This document shows positions 34,731 to 43,720 of a DNA stretch of 53,712 nt, in pieces. Source of the stretch: JAHLMO01 sp038997305 (lineage in GTDB: Archaea > Aenigmatarchaeota > Aenigmatarchaeia > CG10238-14 > SpSt-28); NCBI GenBank assembly GCA_038997305.1, contig JAWAZZ010000004.1, forward strand, positions 1 to 53,712, given 5' to 3'. Each line of letters opens with the position of its first letter. Position 1 is the stretch's first letter. The translations under genes and the position numbers were made by a program. The notes beneath the pieces were generated by a model. That model made no database searches and was not told where the DNA came from. It was given only the letters and a program-made list of their open reading frames with translations.

Positions 34731-35300
34731 TTAACTAACTTTAAAGCTTATTACTTTATTTTGATAATCTATTCTATCAAAACTTATAAATATATACTTA
34801 GAGTTTGAATAAAATGGTTGGGAAAAAAATAGAGTATAAGTATCTCCCTCAACAGATATCCTCTTTAATCTTAATCTGTAACTTACTCTATATACATCTT
34901 GTACCTTCTCAGAATAAACTTCGACAACATAAAATGGTTCTTTTGGAAATTCACAAACATCTTTTAAACATCCGTATATCGCTACCCAATTTCCAGGACT
35001 TACAGGGGAAACCTTGGAAGAAAAAGAAAATGTTATGGTGTTTTGAGTTACATTCCAAGAACCATCATATCCACCAACTCTTTCACTTCCACTCTTTGCA
35101 ATTAGTATTCTTCTCAATGCAGCTTGCACAGATGATTCAGATAAATCATTGAAGAGTGTTTGATAAATAATATTTACTTTCATTTCGTCTTGTCTTTTTT
35201 GCAAATAAGGAATTCCCCACGAGAGAATTAAAGAAATTAAACTAACAACTAAGAGAGCTATTAAAATAAATGATAAAATTTCTGAAACCCCTCTTTTCAT
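34731..35300 (-). CDS. Probable major or minor archaeal type IV pilin
   Basis: A 189-residue protein beginning MKRGVSEILSFILIALLVV. KRG followed by VSEIL and a hydrophobic stretch is the class III signal used by archaeal prepilin peptidases, with cleavage expected after Gly4. The remaining domain is beta-rich (GSWNVTQNTITFSFSSKVSP, YSEKVQDVYRVSYRLRLKR) with a cysteine pair (GCLKDVCEF). The best candidate for a structural pilin in the cluster. Eight nt separate it from the upstream coiled-coil gene. No prepilin peptidase gene is in the window. Confidence 0.82.
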   Translation of the reverse strand: MKRGVSEILSFILIALLVVSLISLILSWGIPYLQKRQDEMKVNIIYQTLFNDLSESSVQAALRRILIAKSGSERVGGYDGSWNVTQNTITFSFSSKVSPVSPGNWVAIYGCLKDVCEFPKEPFYVVEVYSEKVQDVYRVSYRLRLKRISVEGDTYTLFFSQPFYSNSKYIFISFDRIDYQNKVISFKVS

Positions 35301-35307
35301 AAAAATA

Positions 35308-35829
35308 TTATTTTTCTAGAGGTATTAATCCTTCTTTTTTGATTGGAATCTTTAGTTGTTGAAGTTGTAATTGTATAGGAGCTTGAGGTTTTTCTTCTGT
35401 AGATGTTCTAGCCACTAATTTCTTTTCCAACTTATTTTCAAAGTTTCTTATTTCTTCTACTAATTGCTTATTCAATTCTGCTAATGTCTTTATTCCTTCG
35501 CTTACCTCACTCATTTTCTTTACTAGAGGTTTAAAAGCCTCTGGACTTATTACTTCTTGCACTACAGAAGTTTTAATAAAGTTTAAAAGCTCGTTCATTT
35601 GCATCACTAAAGAATCTAATTTGGGATATAGCTTTGAAATTTCTAATTTCAAAGCTTCATTAGATTTAACAACTTCATCGACTATTAACTGGTTTATTTT
35701 TATTATCTGTAAAATTTCTCTAAAAAATTCTTCTCCACTTTTTTTATTTATTTCTTGTTCTAATTTTTCTAATCTCCGCTCTAATCTTCTTAAAGGAGTA
35801 GAAGGAATTAACTCAAATTCATCATCCAT
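35308..35829 (-). CDS. Coiled-coil protein at the head of the pilus cluster
   Basis: A 173-residue hydrophilic protein: an acidic N-terminus (MDDEFELIPSTPLRRLERRL), then heptad-rich helices from residue 14 to about 135 (LEKLEQEINKKSGEEF, EALKLEISKLYPKLDSL, GIKTLAELNKQLVEEIRNFE), and a Pro/Gln-rich tail (EEKPQAPIQLQLQQLKIP). No membrane segment, so cytoplasmic. It may be an assembly or regulatory partner of the pilus ATPase (inference from position); no named family recognised. Confidence 0.75.
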   Translation of the reverse strand: MDDEFELIPSTPLRRLERRLEKLEQEINKKSGEEFFREILQIIKINQLIVDEVVKSNEALKLEISKLYPKLDSLVMQMNELLNFIKTSVVQEVISPEAFKPLVKKMSEVSEGIKTLAELNKQLVEEIRNFENKLEKKLVARTSTEEKPQAPIQLQLQQLKIPIKKEGLIPLEK

Positions 35830-35884
35830 AATTTTATAATAATTGATTAAACTTATATTTATACCTTTTGGTTAATCTATATTG

Positions 35885-36913
35885 TTAAGATTTCTTAAAC
35901 CAAGCAGCTAACGATGTTTGCTTTGTTTTTCTGCTGGCTTCTTCCAATTTGCTTAAAGCGTTTAAAACTCTTTCTTCGCTAAAATTTCTTTCATCAACCA
36001 TAAACTTCAAAATTTTTTCCTTATCTATTTCACCAAATTTTATTTCTACATTTTCTTCTACTGGAGGATTTAAAAAGAAGTTAAATATTTCATCTATTTC
36101 ATCTGGCAATTTTAAATATCTTTTTATTCTGTCGAAAGTTTTTAATTCTCTAACTAATTCTAACGCTTTTTTTGGTCCGTAACCTTTAACGCCTTCAAAA
36201 TAATCACAACCAACAATTATTCCTATCGCAATTAGTTGCTCTCTACTTATTCTTAATTTTTGAAGTAATTCATTAAGTTCTATTATTTCTGGTTTTATTT
36301 CGACATAAATTTCTTTTTTTGGTAATTTTCTTTTTCCACTAATACTTAAATTCCTTACTAATCTTGAAGAACCAAAAAGCAAAGAATCATAATCTTGAGA
36401 TGCAGACGCATATACTAAACCTTTAGCAGCTAAATATGCAGCTTGTGCTTCGCCCTCGCTTTTTGCTTGAACTACTGGTAATCCCATATATTTCAACAAT
36501 TCTTTTGCTTCCTCAACCATTTCTTTTGTTAGAATACTTGCTGCTTGTGCATAAGTTATTGCCTCTTCTCCACTTTCTAAAGCTTCTTGCCATTTTTTAA
36601 ATGCTTCTTCTTTCGCTCTTAATCTTTCTTGTATCTCTTTTAGCTTAAATTTTGGTGGTTCGCCATCGAAAACATACACAGGCTTAATTCCGTTTTCAAG
36701 CAAATTAATTGTTCTATAAAACAAGCCAGAAATATGAGAAGTAATTCTTCCCTTGGAATCTCTTAATGGTTCGCCAGTATCTTTATCTCTTATAATAGAC
36801 AAAAATTGATAAAGGGAGTTGAAAGCATCTATTGCTATTGTTTTGTTAGCTAGCTCACTTAATTCTACCTCTTTTTTTACATCCTCTACTATATCTCTTA
36901 GATTAACTCCCAT
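35885..36913 (-). CDS. fen: Flap endonuclease 1
   Basis: A 342-residue XPG-family structure-specific nuclease. N region: IAIDAFNSLYQFLSIIRD and DGEPPKFKLKE; I region: AKSEGEAQAAYLAAKGLVYASASQDYDSLLFG split (carrying the acidic metal ligands), GCDYFEGVKGYGPKKALEL helix-hairpin-helix. A PCNA-interacting box sits at the C-terminus (Gln332..Leu335..Trp338-Phe339). It removes 5' flaps in Okazaki fragment processing. Its start overlaps the upstream membrane-protein stop by one base (TAATG). Placement between a membrane protein and pilus genes is unusual. Confidence 0.96.
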   Translation of the reverse strand: MGVNLRDIVEDVKKEVELSELANKTIAIDAFNSLYQFLSIIRDKDTGEPLRDSKGRITSHISGLFYRTINLLENGIKPVYVFDGEPPKFKLKEIQERLRAKEEAFKKWQEALESGEEAITYAQAASILTKEMVEEAKELLKYMGLPVVQAKSEGEAQAAYLAAKGLVYASASQDYDSLLFGSSRLVRNLSISGKRKLPKKEIYVEIKPEIIELNELLQKLRISREQLIAIGIIVGCDYFEGVKGYGPKKALELVRELKTFDRIKRYLKLPDEIDEIFNFFLNPPVEENVEIKFGEIDKEKILKFMVDERNFSEERVLNALSKLEEASRKTKQTSLAAWFKKS

Positions 36914-37191
36914 TACTTCTTCTTTTTTCTTTCTTTTTTAGCTTCTTCTGTTTTCTCGCTTTCTTTTTGTAATTCTCTTTGTAATTCTTTTTCTATTTTC
37001 CATTCATCATAGTATAACCATGCTATAAATAATCCTAGAAACACTAACATTACTGGAATTCCTCCGTTTAATACTGTTATTACATCTGATAAAGCTGGTT
37101 TTAAGCTTAGAAAGGGTACTCCTTTAAATATATAGTATATTGCTGCTACTGCTATTACTATTCCTAGGAAAGCTTTCACTAAAGGATGCAT
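36913..37191 (-). CDS. Small two-helix membrane protein with charged tail
   Basis: A 92-residue protein: helix 1 at about 5-24 (VKAFLGIVIAVAAIYYIFKG), helix 2 at about 47-65 (IPVMLVFLGLFIAWLYY), and a long Glu/Lys-rich C-terminal tail ending in KKERKKKK that should be cytoplasmic. Coupled to FEN1 by a TAATG overlap and 25 bp from the divergent helicase start. No named family recognised; may belong with the pilus or envelope genes. Confidence 0.78.
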   Translation of the reverse strand: MHPLVKAFLGIVIAVAAIYYIFKGVPFLSLKPALSDVITVLNGGIPVMLVFLGLFIAWLYYDEWKIEKELQRELQKESEKTEEAKKERKKKK

Positions 37192-37216
37192 AATATTATA
37201 AGAAGAAAAGATATTT

Positions 37217-39802
37217 ATGTTCGAATTATTAAGAAAAGAAATTCAAGAATTAATAAAGGATAGATTTGAAAAACCCACCGAAATACAAAAAATAGCTATA
37301 CCACTAATTCTTTCTGGTAAAAATGTTTTGATCAGTGCACCCACTGGCTATGGAAAAACAGAAGCAGCTTTTTTACCAGCTTTAAGTAAAATTCTAGAAA
37401 ATCCAATACCAATTTCAATAATTTATATTACCCCCTTAAGAGCATTAAACAGAGATTTACTCGAAAGGTTAAATTATTATAGTAAAAATTTAAACCTAGA
37501 AATAGCTGTTAGGCATAGCGATACTTCGAAGTATGAAAGAACTAAACAATCTCAATTCCCTCCTCATATATTAATAACTACTCCTGAAACCTTTCACATA
37601 ATTTTCCATACAAAAAATTTGAGGAATCATTTAAAAAATGTAAAATTTGTTATAATAGATGAAATTCATGAAATCTGTGATAATAAAAGAGGTTTGCACC
37701 TATCTATTAGTTTAGAAAGATTAAGAGAAATTGCAAATTTTCAAACGATAATGATATCTGCAACCATTAGCAATTTTTCAATAGGAAAACTATTCTGCAA
37801 GGATTTTGAAATTGCCAGCTTGGAAAAAATAAAAGAATACGAATTTCATATAATTTTAGAAAAGGAATTTGAAAAAAGAATTAAAAAGATTGTTGAAATT
37901 TTAGAAAAATATAATCAAGTTCTAATTTTTACAAATACAAGAGAAGAAGCAGAATTTTTAGCCTATAATTTAAAAAAGTATTTAAACGTAGAAGTCCATC
38001 ATTCTAGCTTGAGTAGAGAGGTAAGAATGCAAATAGAAAAAGATTTTAAACAAGGAAAGATAAAAGCAATAGTTGCAACTTCAAGCTTGCAGCTAGGTAT
38101 CGACATAGGAAATGTAGATGCTGTAATACAATACAATAGTGCTAGAGAAGTTATTCAATTAGTGCAAAGAGTCGGAAGAAGTGGGCATAGAGAAAATAAG
38201 AAGCCAATTGGAATTATAATTTGTAGCGATGAATTAGAATATGAAGAATCCAAAAATTTAGTAAAATTTGCAAAGGAAGGAAAATTAGAAAAATTGGAAT
38301 TTCCTAAAAATTCTTTGGATGTTATTGCTAATCATATTTTATCTCTTTGCAAAGAAAAAAGATATACTTTTGAGGAAATAAAAAAAATAATTAAAAAATC
38401 TGTTGCCTTTGAAAATATTAAAGATGAAGAAATAAAAGAAGTTTTAAACTTTCTTAAAGTTCATAAACTATTGTTTGAAGATAACCTAACATATAAAACC
38501 AGTAAAAAAGGTTTTAAATGTTTATTAGAAAATCTTAGCTTAATACCTTCTATAAAGCAATACGAAGTTATAGATATCACTTCCAATAGAGTAATAGCAA
38601 AATTAGATGAAAACTTTGTAGTTACAGAATTAGAAATTGGAAACTCTTATCTAATTAAAGGTAGCTCTTGGAAGGTTGTTGATATAGATGAAGAAAAAGT
38701 ATATGTAGAACCTAGCGAAGAAGAAGCAATAGTGCCAAGTTGGGAAGGGGAATTAATTCCTGTAAGCTATGAAGTGGCAAAAGAAATTGAAAATTCAGAA
38801 ATTTTTGAAGGAAAAAAAGTTGAAATTGTATTTGATGGTAAACATTTTTACTATATTTTTCATTTACCATATGGAAACAGAGTTAACGAAACTTTAATGC
38901 ATGCTATTTTATTTTTCGTTTCTAAAGTTTTTAAAGAGATGTTTAGCAAATCTCTTCAGTACGGAATTATTTTTAGAACAAAACAAAGAAATGATGAAAT
39001 ATTTAAACTTGCTTTAGAAAATTTAGATAAGAATTTAGAAGCATTTGTCATAGATTCTGTAAAAAATTCTAAATTATTTTATTATAAATTTTTTCAAATT
39101 GCTAAAAGATTTGGAATAATCTCTCAAGAATCTAAATTATCATTCTCAAAAATTAAGAAACTTGCAGAATTTTATAGAAATAGCGTAATAGAAAAAGAAG
39201 TTCTTAATGAAATAATATTTGAAAAGTTGGACTTCGAAAATGCTAAAAGAATTCTAAACGATTTAAAAAATTTAAAACTCGAATTTAGAGAAAAGTTTTC
39301 TAAATTTTCTGAACTACTATTAAAAAGAGTGTTCTCTTTTTCAGAAATTCCTATGTTAGAAGCAAACATTTTAGAGAAAATAAAAAATAGATTGCTCAAT
39401 ACTGAACTAATTTTTCTCTGTTTAAACTGTAAAAATATTTGGAAGAGAAAAGTTAAAGAAATTGATTTCGAAAAATGTATAAAATGTAACTCTCCTTTTG
39501 TTAGCATTTTAAAGAAAGAAAAAGATTTAGAATCAGCATTAAAGATTTTGAAAAAAGTAGAAAAAGGTTTAAAACTAGAAGAAAAAGAAAAGGAATTTTA
39601 CCAAAAGTTGTATGATAGTGCAACATTATTCAATAGTTTTGGAAAAAAAGCTGCACTAGTTTTAGCTGGCAAAGGTATAGGAATAGAAACAGCCAAAAAA
39701 ATCCTAAATATAAAAAAAGTTTACGACAACGAAAATAAATTAATAGAAGAAATTTTTGAAAAAGAAAAAGAATTCATAAGAATAAGACATTTTTTAGAGT
39801 AA
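37217..39802 (+). CDS. Lhr-like superfamily 2 helicase
   Basis: An 861-residue ATP-dependent helicase. Motif Q region PTEIQKIAIPLI, Walker A APTGYGKT (41-48), TPLRALNRDL, DEIH (148-151), SATISN, LQLGIDIGNVDAVIQYNS and QLVQRVGRSGHR. The C-terminal part is Lhr-type, with a zinc-binding set (CLNCKNIW, KCIKC) and the closing ALVLAGKGIGIETAKKIL helical motif seen in archaeal Lhr proteins. Lhr helicases act in DNA repair and, for aLhr2-type members, RNA annealing/unwinding; which applies here is unclear. It starts 25 bp from a divergent gene, so the promoter is tiny. Confidence 0.9.
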   Translation: MFELLRKEIQELIKDRFEKPTEIQKIAIPLILSGKNVLISAPTGYGKTEAAFLPALSKILENPIPISIIYITPLRALNRDLLERLNYYSKNLNLEIAVRHSDTSKYERTKQSQFPPHILITTPETFHIIFHTKNLRNHLKNVKFVIIDEIHEICDNKRGLHLSISLERLREIANFQTIMISATISNFSIGKLFCKDFEIASLEKIKEYEFHIILEKEFEKRIKKIVEILEKYNQVLIFTNTREEAEFLAYNLKKYLNVEVHHSSLSREVRMQIEKDFKQGKIKAIVATSSLQLGIDIGNVDAVIQYNSAREVIQLVQRVGRSGHRENKKPIGIIICSDELEYEESKNLVKFAKEGKLEKLEFPKNSLDVIANHILSLCKEKRYTFEEIKKIIKKSVAFENIKDEEIKEVLNFLKVHKLLFEDNLTYKTSKKGFKCLLENLSLIPSIKQYEVIDITSNRVIAKLDENFVVTELEIGNSYLIKGSSWKVVDIDEEKVYVEPSEEEAIVPSWEGELIPVSYEVAKEIENSEIFEGKKVEIVFDGKHFYYIFHLPYGNRVNETLMHAILFFVSKVFKEMFSKSLQYGIIFRTKQRNDEIFKLALENLDKNLEAFVIDSVKNSKLFYYKFFQIAKRFGIISQESKLSFSKIKKLAEFYRNSVIEKEVLNEIIFEKLDFENAKRILNDLKNLKLEFREKFSKFSELLLKRVFSFSEIPMLEANILEKIKNRLLNTELIFLCLNCKNIWKRKVKEIDFEKCIKCNSPFVSILKKEKDLESALKILKKVEKGLKLEEKEKEFYQKLYDSATLFNSFGKKAALVLAGKGIGIETAKKILNIKKVYDNENKLIEEIFEKEKEFIRIRHFLE

Positions 39803-39808
39803 TTAAAC

Positions 39809-39881
39809 TGCCCCGGCCGGGATTCGAACCCGGGTCACGGGCTCGAGAGGCCCGTATCCTTGGCCACTAGACGACCGGGGC
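39809..39881 (-). tRNA. tRNA-Glu (anticodon CTC)
   Basis: Read on the minus strand: acceptor GCCCCGG/CCGGGGC, anticodon stem CGGGC/GCCCG with loop CTCTCGA (anticodon CTC), T arm CCGGG-TTCGAAT-CCCGG, discriminator A. No intron and no encoded CCA. It is close to gatD/gatE, whose product acts on Glu-tRNA(Gln). Confidence 0.95.
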
Positions 39882-39957
39882 ATATAAGAAAAAATTTAAA
39901 ATAAAAATAAAAAAGAAAAAGAATAAAAACTTAACTTCTTAATATCTTATAAAGAAA

Positions 39958-40041
39958 TCATCTCTTCTTTTTTCTTGTGGCTCTTTTCTTTTTAGCAGTT
40001 TTTTTGGCAGCTTTCTTTTTTGCTGCCTTTCTCTTTGCCAT
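39958..40041 (-). CDS. 27-residue Lys/Ala-rich basic peptide (histone H1 tail-like)
   Basis: A tiny gene encoding MAKRKAAKKKAAKKTAKKKR followed by ATRKKKR: 27 residues, of which 17 are Lys or Arg and none acidic, in AAKK-type repeats like histone H1 tails or bacterial Hc1-type proteins. Its ATG (40039-40041) has a TTTTAAATT box about 27 nt upstream on the minus strand, correctly placed for a leaderless archaeal promoter, and it fills most of the gap between tRNA-Glu and gatD. Probable role: DNA or RNA condensation or binding (inference). It could also be a remnant tail of a longer protein. Confidence 0.6.
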   Translation of the reverse strand: MAKRKAAKKKAAKKTAKKKRATRKKKR

Positions 40042-40082
40042 AATTATTTTTAGCTTTTTATTAATTTAAAAGTTATTTTTTA

Positions 40083-41363
40083 ATGATTGAAGTTGGAAAG
40101 AAAGTGAAAATAATTAAAGATGAGTTCGAAATCGAAGGTTATGTAATTCCTAAGCCACAATTATATGAAGATAATTTCATACTCCTCAAACTAAGTAATG
40201 GATACAATATTGGAATAAAGATAGATGAAAAAACCAAAATAGTTGAATTAAGTGAAAAAATAAAAGTTGGTGAGTTTCCATTAGCAAAAATAGAAAAAAA
40301 TCCAAATTTAAAAAACATAGCAATAATTCATACCGGTGGTACAATTGCCTCTAAAATAGATTATATAACACAAGCAGTTAGTCCTGCTATAAAACCAGAA
40401 GAGTTACTCTACATTTTTCCAGAAATAAAAAATATCGCAAATATAGAAAGAATTAATTTATTGTTTAATATAGCTAGCGAAGATATGTTGCCTAAAAATT
40501 GGATCGAAATAGCAAAAATAGCTTATAAAGAGATTAATGATGAAAATATTTTTGGATTAATAATTACACATGGAACAGATACTATGCATTTTACTTCTGC
40601 TGCACTCAGTTTTTTTATTCAAAACTTAAACAAACCAATAATTCTAACTGGTGCGCAAAGAAGTAGTGATAGAGCAAGCAGCGATGCAAAAATGAATTTT
40701 ATATGCTCTTTATTTGCTTCATTATCTGAAATTGCTGAAGTTGGAATTGTTATGCACGCAACAAGTAATGATAATTTTTGTTATTTTCATAGGGGGACAA
40801 AAGTTAGAAAGTTTCACACAACAAGAAGAGATGCATTCAAAAGTGTTAACGATAAACCATTAGCAAAAATTTTTCCTGATGGAAAAATAGAAATAATAAA
40901 CGAAAATTATAAAAAAAGAAGCGAGACAAAACCAAAATTGAATGCTGTATTTGATGAAAGAGTAGTAATACTAAAGGCATATCCAAACTCTTATCCGGAA
41001 TTAATAGACATCTTAGTCAATAATTTCGATATTAGAGGAATTGTAATAGAATCTACAGGCTTAGGACATGTGCCAACTAACAATGAAAGAAATTGGATAA
41101 ACCACATAAAGAAAAATGATAATACACTATTTGCAATAACTTCTCAATGCATTTATGGAAGAGTTCATCCGTATGTTTATACCAATACAAGAATTCTTAG
41201 TAGCTTACCAAATGTTGTTTTTTGTGAAGACATGCTAACAGAAGTTGCATATGTAAAGCTTGGATGGCTACTAGCTCAAGAAAAGAATATGGAAAAGTTA
41301 AAAGAGTTAATGCTAACTAACTTTTCAAATGAAATAAATTATAGAAGCTACTATGAAGATTAA
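40083..41363 (+). CDS. gatD: Glutamyl-tRNA(Gln) amidotransferase subunit D
   Basis: A 426-residue protein: N-terminal barrel domain (1-75) and an L-asparaginase-type domain with HTGGTIAS (83-90) and THGTDTM (162-168), the two catalytic threonine motifs. It releases ammonia from glutamine or asparagine for GatE. The GatDE pair is specific to archaea and replaces glutaminyl-tRNA synthetase. Overlaps gatE by 11 nt. Confidence 0.96.
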   Translation: MIEVGKKVKIIKDEFEIEGYVIPKPQLYEDNFILLKLSNGYNIGIKIDEKTKIVELSEKIKVGEFPLAKIEKNPNLKNIAIIHTGGTIASKIDYITQAVSPAIKPEELLYIFPEIKNIANIERINLLFNIASEDMLPKNWIEIAKIAYKEINDENIFGLIITHGTDTMHFTSAALSFFIQNLNKPIILTGAQRSSDRASSDAKMNFICSLFASLSEIAEVGIVMHATSNDNFCYFHRGTKVRKFHTTRRDAFKSVNDKPLAKIFPDGKIEIINENYKKRSETKPKLNAVFDERVVILKAYPNSYPELIDILVNNFDIRGIVIESTGLGHVPTNNERNWINHIKKNDNTLFAITSQCIYGRVHPYVYTNTRILSSLPNVVFCEDMLTEVAYVKLGWLLAQEKNMEKLKELMLTNFSNEINYRSYYED

Positions 41364-43152
41364 AGCTGGACTGGAAGTTCATATACAGTTAGATACTGAA
41401 GAAAAGTTATTCTGTAAATGCAAAACCACAATGAAAGAAGAAACTCCCAAAAAAATTGTTGTAAGAAAATTACATCCTGTTGCAGGTGAACTTGGACTAA
41501 TAGATGTTGCCGCACAATACGAATATTTAAGAAATAGAGAATATTACTACGAATATTTTGAAAATGAAAGTTGCTTAATAGAATTAGATGAAGAGCCGCC
41601 AAGAGAAATTAATAAGGAAGCTTTAGAATTAGCATTAAAAATCGCAATGCTATTAAATTGCAAAATCCCAGATAAAATACAAGTAATGAGAAAAACTGTT
41701 ATTGATGGCTCAAATACTAGTGGTTTTCAAAGAACTGCATTAATAGGCTTCGATGGTTATATAATAGTTAACGATAAAAAAATTGGAATTAAAACTGTTT
41801 GTTTGGAAGAAGATGCTTGCTCAATAGATAAAGAAGAAGATGGAAAAGTTTATTACAAATTAAATAGGTTAGGAATTCCTCTAGTCGAAATTACTACAAG
41901 CATTTTTGAAGTTGAAAATCCAAAAGAAATAGAAGAAGTTGCATTCAATATTGGATGGCTTGCAAGAACAATAAAAAAGGTTAAAAGGGGTATAGGAACA
42001 ATAAGACAAGATGTAAATATATCTATAGACTCAGAAAGAATAGAGTTAAAAGGTGTTCAAAAATTAGAAGACATTCCAAAAGTTGTAGAATATGAAATAA
42101 AAAGATTAACAGATCTGAAAAGTTTATCGAAAGAATTGAAAAAAAGAGATGCAAAAATAAGCGAAATTTTTGATCTTACAGAATATTTTAAAACTTCAAA
42201 ATCAAATCTAATTCAAAAGTTTATAAATAGCGGAAACAAAATCTTTGGACTAATCTTCTATAATTTTAAAGGATTTATGAGTTATAAGATTGCCGATAGA
42301 ACATTTGGAAAGGAAATTTCAGATTATTTAAAAGCATTTAACAGCGGAATTATTCATAGTGAAGAGAACTTAGAAAAATATAACTTAAAAGAAGATTTCG
42401 AAAGTTTATCTAAAAAATTAAATTTGAGTGAAAATGATGTTCTTGCAATATTTGCTTCAAAGAACGAAAAACCAATACACTTTATAAAAGAAAAAATTGA
42501 AAAAATAATAGAGGGAAAATTAGATCACGAGACTAGAAAGGCTAATCAAGATTTATCTACAAGCTTTTTAAGACCTTTGCCAGGAAGTGCGAGAATGTAT
42601 CCAGAAACTGATTTACCTCTAATAGATGTAACAAAAGAATATTTAGAAAAGATAAAAGTAAGAGAAGAACCGTTAAATGTAAAAATTTATAGAATTTCTA
42701 GAGAATTTTCTATAGATATCAACATAGTTAAAGAAATCGCAAGAAAAGATTTCATAGAAATTTTTGAAAATCTTCTAAAAGATTATAAAGAAATTGGTGC
42801 TAATTTCATAGCAAACACATTAATAAATTTAGATAATTTTGGTATAGATTTTTGGAAAAAGCAAGATGAAATAAAAAAGATTTTTGAAATGATAAAGAAT
42901 AAAAAATTATCGAAATCTGCTGTAAATTTAATATTACAAGAACTGAAAGATAAAAATCTTGAAGAAATAATAGAATCAAAAGATTTAGTTGCCTTTAATA
43001 AAGAAGAGTTAAAAAATATTGTCAAAAGTCTTTTAAACAATAATATGACTTTAGAAGAAATAAAAAAATATATCTTTAGAAACGAAAAAATAAAATATAA
43101 AGTAATACCAGAGATTTTGGAAGAAATTTTAAAGAATGAGTTACTTAAATGA
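41353..43152 (+). CDS. gatE: Glutamyl-tRNA(Gln) amidotransferase subunit E
   Basis: A 599-residue GatB/GatE-family protein that phosphorylates Glu-tRNA(Gln) and transfers ammonia from GatD. GLEVHIQLDTEEKLFCKC, GSNTSGFQRTALIG, CLEEDACSI, YKLNRLGIPLVEITTSIF, RRGIGTIRQDVN-like KRGIGTIRQDVNISI, then an AspRS-like insertion (about 280-400) that distinguishes GatE from GatB, RPLPGSARMYPETDLP, and the C-terminal YqeY-like helical tail. Normal length. Overlaps the following unknown gene by 17 nt. Confidence 0.96.
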   Translation: MKIKAGLEVHIQLDTEEKLFCKCKTTMKEETPKKIVVRKLHPVAGELGLIDVAAQYEYLRNREYYYEYFENESCLIELDEEPPREINKEALELALKIAMLLNCKIPDKIQVMRKTVIDGSNTSGFQRTALIGFDGYIIVNDKKIGIKTVCLEEDACSIDKEEDGKVYYKLNRLGIPLVEITTSIFEVENPKEIEEVAFNIGWLARTIKKVKRGIGTIRQDVNISIDSERIELKGVQKLEDIPKVVEYEIKRLTDLKSLSKELKKRDAKISEIFDLTEYFKTSKSNLIQKFINSGNKIFGLIFYNFKGFMSYKIADRTFGKEISDYLKAFNSGIIHSEENLEKYNLKEDFESLSKKLNLSENDVLAIFASKNEKPIHFIKEKIEKIIEGKLDHETRKANQDLSTSFLRPLPGSARMYPETDLPLIDVTKEYLEKIKVREEPLNVKIYRISREFSIDINIVKEIARKDFIEIFENLLKDYKEIGANFIANTLINLDNFGIDFWKKQDEIKKIFEMIKNKKLSKSAVNLILQELKDKNLEEIIESKDLVAFNKEELKNIVKSLLNNNMTLEEIKKYIFRNEKIKYKVIPEILEEILKNELLK

Positions 43153-43720
43153 AGAAGCCTTTATAAATTATTGTTATAAAAACATACTTCCATCTATTAA
43201 ATTCTGTGAAAACTTTTTAGAAGAATCTAAAAGACTTTTAGACGAAGTTAATGGTGTTAGCATAAAACACAAAATAGATCAAATATGTGTCGGAAGTTAC
43301 TTGGTTGGCGAAATATCAAAATATAAAAATTCTCAAACAACAATAAAGTTTGAAGCTCCTACAAGAATAGATAATGGCTCGTCAGAGATTGTTTGGTCTA
43401 GTGATATTTTTATTTGTTATAAAAAAGAAAAAACTGAATGTTTAGCAATAGAAGTTCTAAGAAGCGGTGTATATCAAATCAATAAAAAAATTAATATATT
43501 AGAGCAACTTTTAAAAGGAGGAATTAAAGTAGGTATGTTTGTAGAAAATGGAAAATACATAAGGTATAATTCAAATTCACATAAAACTTATTCATCAGAC
43601 AAGATGGACATCCTTTCCATTTTCGGATTTTACAAATATAAAAGCGATTCAGAATCGAAAGAAATTCCAGAAATATGTAGAGACTTAGAAATCCATTTAA
43701 TAAAAAACGAACTATTTTGA
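43136..43720 (+). CDS. Unknown protein with possible PD-(D/E)xK-like core
   Basis: A 194-residue protein with no membrane helix. The centre (SSDIFICYKKEKTECLAIEV, then a Lys and GGIKVGMFVENGKYIRY) has the spacing of an acidic residue, an E-V strand, a helix and a closing strand that PD-(D/E)xK/Uma2-type nucleases show; that match is by eye and weak. Overlaps gatE by 17 nt and ends tail to tail with the next gene (9-nt overlap). Otherwise not recognised. Confidence 0.6.
   Translation: MSYLNEEAFINYCYKNILPSIKFCENFLEESKRLLDEVNGVSIKHKIDQICVGSYLVGEISKYKNSQTTIKFEAPTRIDNGSSEIVWSSDIFICYKKEKTECLAIEVLRSGVYQINKKINILEQLLKGGIKVGMFVENGKYIRYNSNSHKTYSSDKMDILSIFGFYKYKSDSESKEIPEICRDLEIHLIKNELF

Noticed and set aside
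34805..35152. A 115-codon + strand open frame inside the pilin gene
   Set aside because: It lies wholly opposite a pilin with a clear class III signal and has no recognisable content.
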